From JBJEXX01 sp051886215 (lineage in GTDB: Bacteria; Bacillota_I; Bacilli_A; RF39; UBA660): 17,529 nt of DNA. Of this stretch, positions 14,099-17,529 are shown in pieces. Where the stretch lies: the NCBI GenBank assembly GCA_051886215.1, contig JBJEXX010000051.1, positions 1 through 17,529 of the forward strand, read 5' to 3'. The notes below the pieces were generated by a model that had not been told where the DNA came from, ran no database searches, and worked only from the letters and a program-made list of their open reading frames with translations. The translations under genes were made by a program, and so were the position numbers. Each line of letters starts with the position of its first letter. The stretch's first letter is position 1.

Positions 14099-14876
14099 AA
14101 GACAAATAAAAGTTACTTTATTATCTATAAAGTATGCTTTTATGAGAGAATTATTAAATAAGACTACTTTTTTTTCAAATGTTTTCTTTATGATTTTAAA
14201 TAATGCCAGTTTTATTATTCAATGGGTTATATTATTCTCTTTAAAAAATAATTTTGGTGGCTATACATTTAAACAAGTACTATTACTTTGGGGTATTGCT
14301 GCAGGTACTTATGGGTTTTCTCATTTCTTTTTTAAGAAGGCTTATAATTTATCTGAAACTATTATTAATGGTAAATTAGATGCTTATTTAGTTCAACCTA
14401 AAAATGTATTGTTATCTGCGATAACTTCTGATATTGAACCATCTGCGATGGGAGATATTTTGTATGCTTATATAGTGTTATTTATTTATGGAATTAATAT
14501 AAAGAATTTTTGTTTATTTACTTTGTTTTCTATAACAGGTGGATTTATTCTTACTTCAGTTGCGGTTATATTAGGAAGTTTAAGTTTTTGGTTTAATAAA
14601 ACTGATATTATAGTGGAAACTGGTAATAGTTTAATGGTTAATTTTGCAACTTATCCAGATGGTATATTTAAAGGTATTGTAAAAGTATTGTTATTTACTT
14701 TCATACCAGTAGGTATTACTACTTATATACCGGTTAAAATATTAAGTAGTTTTAATATTTATTATTTACTAATAGTTATCGTATTTACCATATTTATAGT
14801 TTTATTTGCGTTCTTAATTTTTAATAGAGGATTAAAAAATTATTCTTCATCTAATTTAATGAGTGCTAGAGTATGA
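14082..14876 (+). CDS. ABC-2 type permease subunit (COG3694 type)
   Basis: This 264-residue membrane protein has about six helices. It begins with a basic cytosolic head followed by a conserved-looking first helix around FMRELLNKTTFFSNVFFM, and has the loop NGKLDAYLVQPKN that matches the corresponding loop in its partner. It belongs to the PF06182-type permeases that pair with the COG4587 subunit. AAAGGAG at 14063-14069 supports ATG 14082; the second ATG at 14088 is further from it. No clear terminator follows: a T run directly after the stop lacks a hairpin. The exported substrate is unknown. Confidence 0.88.
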   Translation: MLMAVKRQIKVTLLSIKYAFMRELLNKTTFFSNVFFMILNNASFIIQWVILFSLKNNFGGYTFKQVLLLWGIAAGTYGFSHFFFKKAYNLSETIINGKLDAYLVQPKNVLLSAITSDIEPSAMGDILYAYIVLFIYGINIKNFCLFTLFSITGGFILTSVAVILGSLSFWFNKTDIIVETGNSLMVNFATYPDGIFKGIVKVLLFTFIPVGITTYIPVKILSSFNIYYLLIVIVFTIFIVLFAFLIFNRGLKNYSSSNLMSARV

Positions 14877-14884
14877 TTTTTTTA

Positions 14885-14913
14885 TTGCAAAATAAAGAAA
14901 GTTAATATATAAT
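14885..14913 (+). promoter_or_regulatory. Promoter of the gene at 14942
   Basis: TTGCAA at 14885-14890 and a perfect TATAAT at 14908-14913 are 17 bases apart. Transcription should start near 14920, and AAGGAGG follows at 14928-14934. Confidence 0.75.
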
Positions 14914-14941
14914 AATAAATAACTTTTAAGGAGGTTTTATA

Positions 14942-15682
14942 ATGGAAAAATTTGATATAGGTAGAAGTAGTGAAGAATTAAATAGAATAAAACAAGAATT
15001 AAAACCATATATAAGTGATTCTGGATTTCAAAAGCTACTTAAACCAATTGGAATGTATGGAGGATTTAATAAAGATTTAATTGATTTAAATTACGAGATT
15101 TTCAATTATGCTAACCATGGTAGTGATTATGCTAAATTATTATATAATATGCTTTTAATAAGATTATATATAGACTATACTTTATCTGAGAATCCTCTAT
15201 ATATATATCAAAATAATCAAAATAGTTATGATTTAACTACTTTTATTGATTCAAGACAAGGTGAATTTTTGTTATTTGATTTAAAAATGAAGGATGATAA
15301 AAAAGTTGATATGATTTTTTATGATGATACTTTGTCTACGAAAGAGTTAAGAAAAGCAAAAATTGAACGAGCTAAACTAAATTTTGAACTTAATAAGAAT
15401 AAGAAAAAGCCAATTGATGAAATAAAAATAGGTGGTTCAGATAGTTTAAGAGTAATGCGTAGATTGAATAATATAATAACAGCAGAAAACAAAATTCTTT
15501 ATGCTGATAATAAAGATAAAAATGCTATTCTAACTAGAAAAAATATAATAGATTATTATACTGAACAATTTGATTCAAATGTAAGTTATCATGAAATATC
15601 TGAAGATAAGAAAAAAGATGGAAACAAAGTTTTAATAAAAAGCTATCCATACATGGATTTATCTGTTGAGTATAGAAAATAG
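14942..15682 (+). CDS. Soluble protein of unknown function
   Basis: The product has 246 residues with no signal peptide or membrane helix. The N-terminal half looks helical (EELNRIKQELKPYI, later YAKLLYNMLLIRLYIDYTL). The middle has a strand-rich part around GEFLLFDLKMKDDKKVDMIFYDD, followed by a Lys-rich helix and a C-terminal part with mixed elements. I recognise no domain or catalytic motif. It stands alone between a good promoter and a terminator. Base and codon use match its neighbours, so nothing points to recent transfer. Confidence 0.75.
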   Translation: MEKFDIGRSSEELNRIKQELKPYISDSGFQKLLKPIGMYGGFNKDLIDLNYEIFNYANHGSDYAKLLYNMLLIRLYIDYTLSENPLYIYQNNQNSYDLTTFIDSRQGEFLLFDLKMKDDKKVDMIFYDDTLSTKELRKAKIERAKLNFELNKNKKKPIDEIKIGGSDSLRVMRRLNNIITAENKILYADNKDKNAILTRKNIIDYYTEQFDSNVSYHEISEDKKKDGNKVLIKSYPYMDLSVEYRK

Positions 15683-15691
15683 TAATGTAAT

Positions 15692-15735
15692 AAAAAAGAG
15701 TATATTTAACTGAATTAAATAATATTACTTTTTTT
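15692..15735 (+). terminator. AT-rich intrinsic terminator, possibly bidirectional
   Basis: An inner stem ATTTAA 15704-15709 with TTAAAT 15715-15720, loop CTGAA, sits above a GTA-TAC clamp. An outer run of A (15692-15697) faces T at 15729-15735. The internal loop is asymmetric and the stem is almost only A-T, so strength is uncertain. Confidence 0.6.
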
Positions 15736-15748
15736 ATTGTATTAAAAA

Positions 15749-15776
15749 TTGAAAAAAGTTATAAATGTGCTATAAT
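15749..15776 (+). promoter_or_regulatory. Promoter of the transglutaminase-like gene
   Basis: TTGAAA at 15749-15754 and TATAAT at 15771-15776 are 16 bases apart. TG one base before the -10 box makes it an extended -10 promoter. The ribosome site AAGGGGG is at 15787-15793. Confidence 0.75.
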
Positions 15777-15799
15777 ATGCAGTATTAAGGGGGATGGTT

Positions 15800-16834
15800 A
15801 TGTTATTAAAAACACAAGAAAAGATTAAAATAGGAGAATTGGCTTTTTTAGCAGGTTCTTTTGCAGTTGGTTTAGGAATTCATTTTACTTCTGTTCATGA
15901 TTTTAATGATTTATTAACAGGTGGGGTAGTAGAAGCAAATTTATGTGGTGCTATTGGATGTAGTCCGTATATTATTGACTTATTGACTACCTTTAGGAGA
16001 GAAGTTAATACTAGCGACTTACAAGAAATAAGAAAACTTTATAATCAAGTTATTACTAATGTTTCTGATTTCAGTAAAGATTTAGATTTTAATGATCCTG
16101 TTTCGTTATTTGCTATGTATCAATTTATGTATAGAAATGGTTATGTGTCTAAAGATAATAAATCCAAGTATGATATAGATATGAAAGATTTTTCTTCTTT
16201 AAATGGAGTAGATGTTATAAGAGGAACTGGTGTTTGTCGTTCTTATGCTTCATTTTTAACAGATCTTTTTAATGAACGTGGGATGTATAGTTCTAATTTA
16301 CTTGTGAATACTACAAAAGAAACATTATTACATGGAGATAATTTGGGCAATTATCCAAAACGTGAACATTCAGAACAAACTAAAAAGATGGTTGATATGG
16401 TCATGAAATGTACAAATATGACTGGAATATCTAATCATGTTGTTACTTTAGTAGCGGATGAAGACAAAGCTTTTGTTTTTGATCCTACTAATGATATATT
16501 TTTAGTAAAGGGCGAAAATAACAAATTATTATTAGCTAATGATCAAGATTATTCTATGAAAATTTCTCCTACTATGTATAGAGTTCATTATTTTCTTAAA
16601 TCTATGAATCATTTAGATAGATATAGTAATATAGAAGAAAAATTGGAACTTCCTACAGTCCCTTATAGAGTATATAGAAGAATGTATTTGGATGCTTTAA
16701 AAAAGTGTAAAAGTAATATAGAAGGATTTAAAGATTTTTCTTTAGCCAATCAAGGTTTAATTGAAGATATAACTAATTTAAGTAATGAACAAGATGGATT
16801 GATAAAAAGAATTTGCCCTATTATAAAAAAATAA
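15800..16834 (+). CDS. Transglutaminase-like (papain-fold) protein
   Basis: This protein has 344 residues from ATG 15800; an in-frame ATG at 15794 abuts the ribosome site. The core has the family's Cys-His-Asp triad in order: C146 in GTGVCRSYASFL, H213 in SNHVVTLV and D228 in VFDPTND. The spacing fits bacterial transglutaminase-like domains, which act as peptidases, amidases or cross-linking enzymes. The N-terminus has one hydrophobic segment (about 12-29) that could be a membrane anchor, but there is no classic cleavage site. A loop with K, H and E residues between Cys and His is longer than usual. The C-terminal 70 residues are helical and basic. The substrate is unknown; a cell-wall or peptide target is possible if the protein is exported. 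Confidence 0.75.
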   Translation: MLLKTQEKIKIGELAFLAGSFAVGLGIHFTSVHDFNDLLTGGVVEANLCGAIGCSPYIIDLLTTFRREVNTSDLQEIRKLYNQVITNVSDFSKDLDFNDPVSLFAMYQFMYRNGYVSKDNKSKYDIDMKDFSSLNGVDVIRGTGVCRSYASFLTDLFNERGMYSSNLLVNTTKETLLHGDNLGNYPKREHSEQTKKMVDMVMKCTNMTGISNHVVTLVADEDKAFVFDPTNDIFLVKGENNKLLLANDQDYSMKISPTMYRVHYFLKSMNHLDRYSNIEEKLELPTVPYRVYRRMYLDALKKCKSNIEGFKDFSLANQGLIEDITNLSNEQDGLIKRICPIIKK

Positions 16835-16837
16835 TGG

Positions 16838-16843
16838 TATAAT
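16838..16843 (+). promoter_or_regulatory. Extended -10 box before the DUF4932-like gene
   Basis: TGGTATAAT places a perfect -10 box 4 bases after the previous stop codon, with an extended TG motif. Only a weak TTGCCC (16813-16818, 19-base spacer) serves as -35. The start codon lies 22 bases downstream, with AAGGTGA at 16855-16861. Confidence 0.5.
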
Positions 16844-16865
16844 TATTTTATAGTAAGGTGATTAT

Positions 16866-17432
16866 ATGATAAAAAATATTAATATTACTAATAGTAATGA
16901 CTCTATAATTGTGTCTATTGACAAAAGAACAGAATTATTAGGTATATTTATGTGGATAACAGATTACCATAAAAGATATAATGTAAAAAATACAGATTTA
17001 GCTAACAATGAATATATACAAAATATAATAGATAAATTCTCAAAATATAAGGATGAAAAAGCTGTAAAAGATTTTGAAAAGTTATATAATAATCATCCTT
17101 ATTTTGGTTATGATTCTCCTATAAATTTATTTTTACAATTAGACAATAATTTTAAATGTGATAAGTTAAATGATTATGTGTTCAAAGAAATATTAGATAG
17201 TGATGATTTTGTTTATGAATTTATTAATGAATTAGAAGATTTTGTAAAAAAGATTGGTTTTGATGAATATTATAATAATAATAAAGATTTATATTTAAAA
17301 AATATAAATAATATTGACAAACAAATTAAAAAATCTAATCTAAAAGAATATCTTAATAATTATTATGGATATGATATAGGTAGTTTTTGTATTAATTTAT
17401 TGCCTTTTGCATCATTAGGAGACCAACTATGA
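16866..17432 (+). CDS. DUF4932-like protein, probably shortened at the C-terminus
   Basis: The product has 188 residues. The opening strand IIVSIDKRTELLGIFMWITDYHKRY, a middle part with GYDSPINLFLQLD, and the helix FINELEDFVKKIGFDEYYNNNKDLY resemble, from memory, clostridial DUF4932 proteins, which are considerably longer. Here the frame stops shortly after YYGYDIGSFCINLLPF, where relatives continue into a second half. No continuation is visible in any frame in the 97 bases left. It may be a truncated gene, cut by an insertion, or a naturally short member. There is no signal peptide. It starts at ATG 16866 with AAGGTGA. The family assignment is tentative. Confidence 0.6.
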   Translation: MIKNINITNSNDSIIVSIDKRTELLGIFMWITDYHKRYNVKNTDLANNEYIQNIIDKFSKYKDEKAVKDFEKLYNNHPYFGYDSPINLFLQLDNNFKCDKLNDYVFKEILDSDDFVYEFINELEDFVKKIGFDEYYNNNKDLYLKNINNIDKQIKKSNLKEYLNNYYGYDIGSFCINLLPFASLGDQL

Positions 17433-17449
17433 ATAGTCAATAGTTTTTT
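17425..17449 (+). terminator. Weak intrinsic terminator overlapping the gene end
   Basis: AACTAT 17425-17430 pairs with ATAGTT 17440-17445 around a nine-base loop, and six T end at 17449. Only one G-C pair is present, and the stem overlaps the last codons of the DUF4932-like gene. Confidence 0.4.
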
Positions 17450-17485
17450 GCAAAAAAATGAAAAATTTAAAATAAAAAAAATTAT

Positions 17486-17529
17486 TGCACAGCAACGCAC
17501 CGTAAGTGAGGGTACGGTTATGGATTCCT
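17486..17529 (+). other. GC-richer palindrome at the window edge
   Basis: ACCGTA 17499-17504 pairs with TACGGT 17513-17518 around AGTGAGGG. This stretch has clearly more G and C than the surrounding DNA and no reading frame of note. It could be the start of a structured RNA or the subterminal hairpin of an insertion sequence; the window ends before this can be decided. Confidence 0.4.

Noticed and set aside
1..17529. Mycoplasma genetic code (TGA as Trp)
   Set aside because: The conserved long genes contain no in-frame TGA and use TGG for Trp, and TGA is the natural stop of the ABC ATPase, the second permease and the last gene.
17499..17529. 5' end of tmRNA (GGTTATGGATTC resembles its start)
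   Set aside because: The tmRNA start continues GATTCGAC with a G-rich acceptor stem; here it reads GATTCCT and sits after a hairpin, so the match is superficial.

Overview
The window comes from a very AT-rich Firmicutes-type genome. It has strong AGGAGG ribosome sites, TTGACA/TATAAT promoters, AT-rich intrinsic terminators and every gene on the + strand. TGA ends at least three clear genes (near 13300, 14876 and 17432) and the long conserved genes use only TGG for Trp, so the standard bacterial code applies and not the Mycoplasma code. Gene content and base composition suggest an uncultured gut Bacilli or Clostridia lineage near the Mollicutes; that placement is inference.

Layout. 1-1363: C-terminal part of a protein built from near-identical 92-94 residue repeats, overlapping a small acidic protein (1344-1601) and closed by a terminator. 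1685-4778: tex, a flavoprotein with an iron-sulfur-type cysteine cluster, and a small membrane protein, apparently one operon ending in a terminator whose loop contains the last stop codon. 4890-6890: an AMP-forming acyl-CoA synthetase-like enzyme with its own promoter and terminator. 6960-8765: a seven-helix membrane hybrid histidine kinase that has lost both phospho-acceptor residues. 8776-10895: a MATE transporter fused to a cytidylate-kinase-like domain, preceded by a promoter and a 16-bp terminator hairpin in the leader.

10914-11584 is the most unusual part. Two structured RNA elements with the same architecture flank a 136-residue protein of unknown function. Each has a GUGA:UCAC closing helix, a covarying second helix, a GGG hairpin, then ACACG and ACGGAGUCACU blocks, and each runs directly into an intrinsic terminator. 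They look like two members of one cis-regulatory RNA class. The second lies upstream of a P-loop kinase-like gene (11678) and a three-gene ABC exporter of the COG4586/COG4587/COG3694 type (12326-14876).

14942-17432: three genes with their own promoters: an unknown soluble protein, a transglutaminase-like protein with an intact Cys-His-Asp triad, and an apparently shortened DUF4932-like protein. The window ends in a relatively GC-rich palindrome that may be the edge of a mobile element or the start of another structured RNA.

The middle of the window therefore groups export (MATE, ABC) with RNA-level transcription attenuation, three times within about 3 kb. Regulated efflux of one class of compounds is a reasonable hypothesis; nothing in the sequence identifies the ligand.
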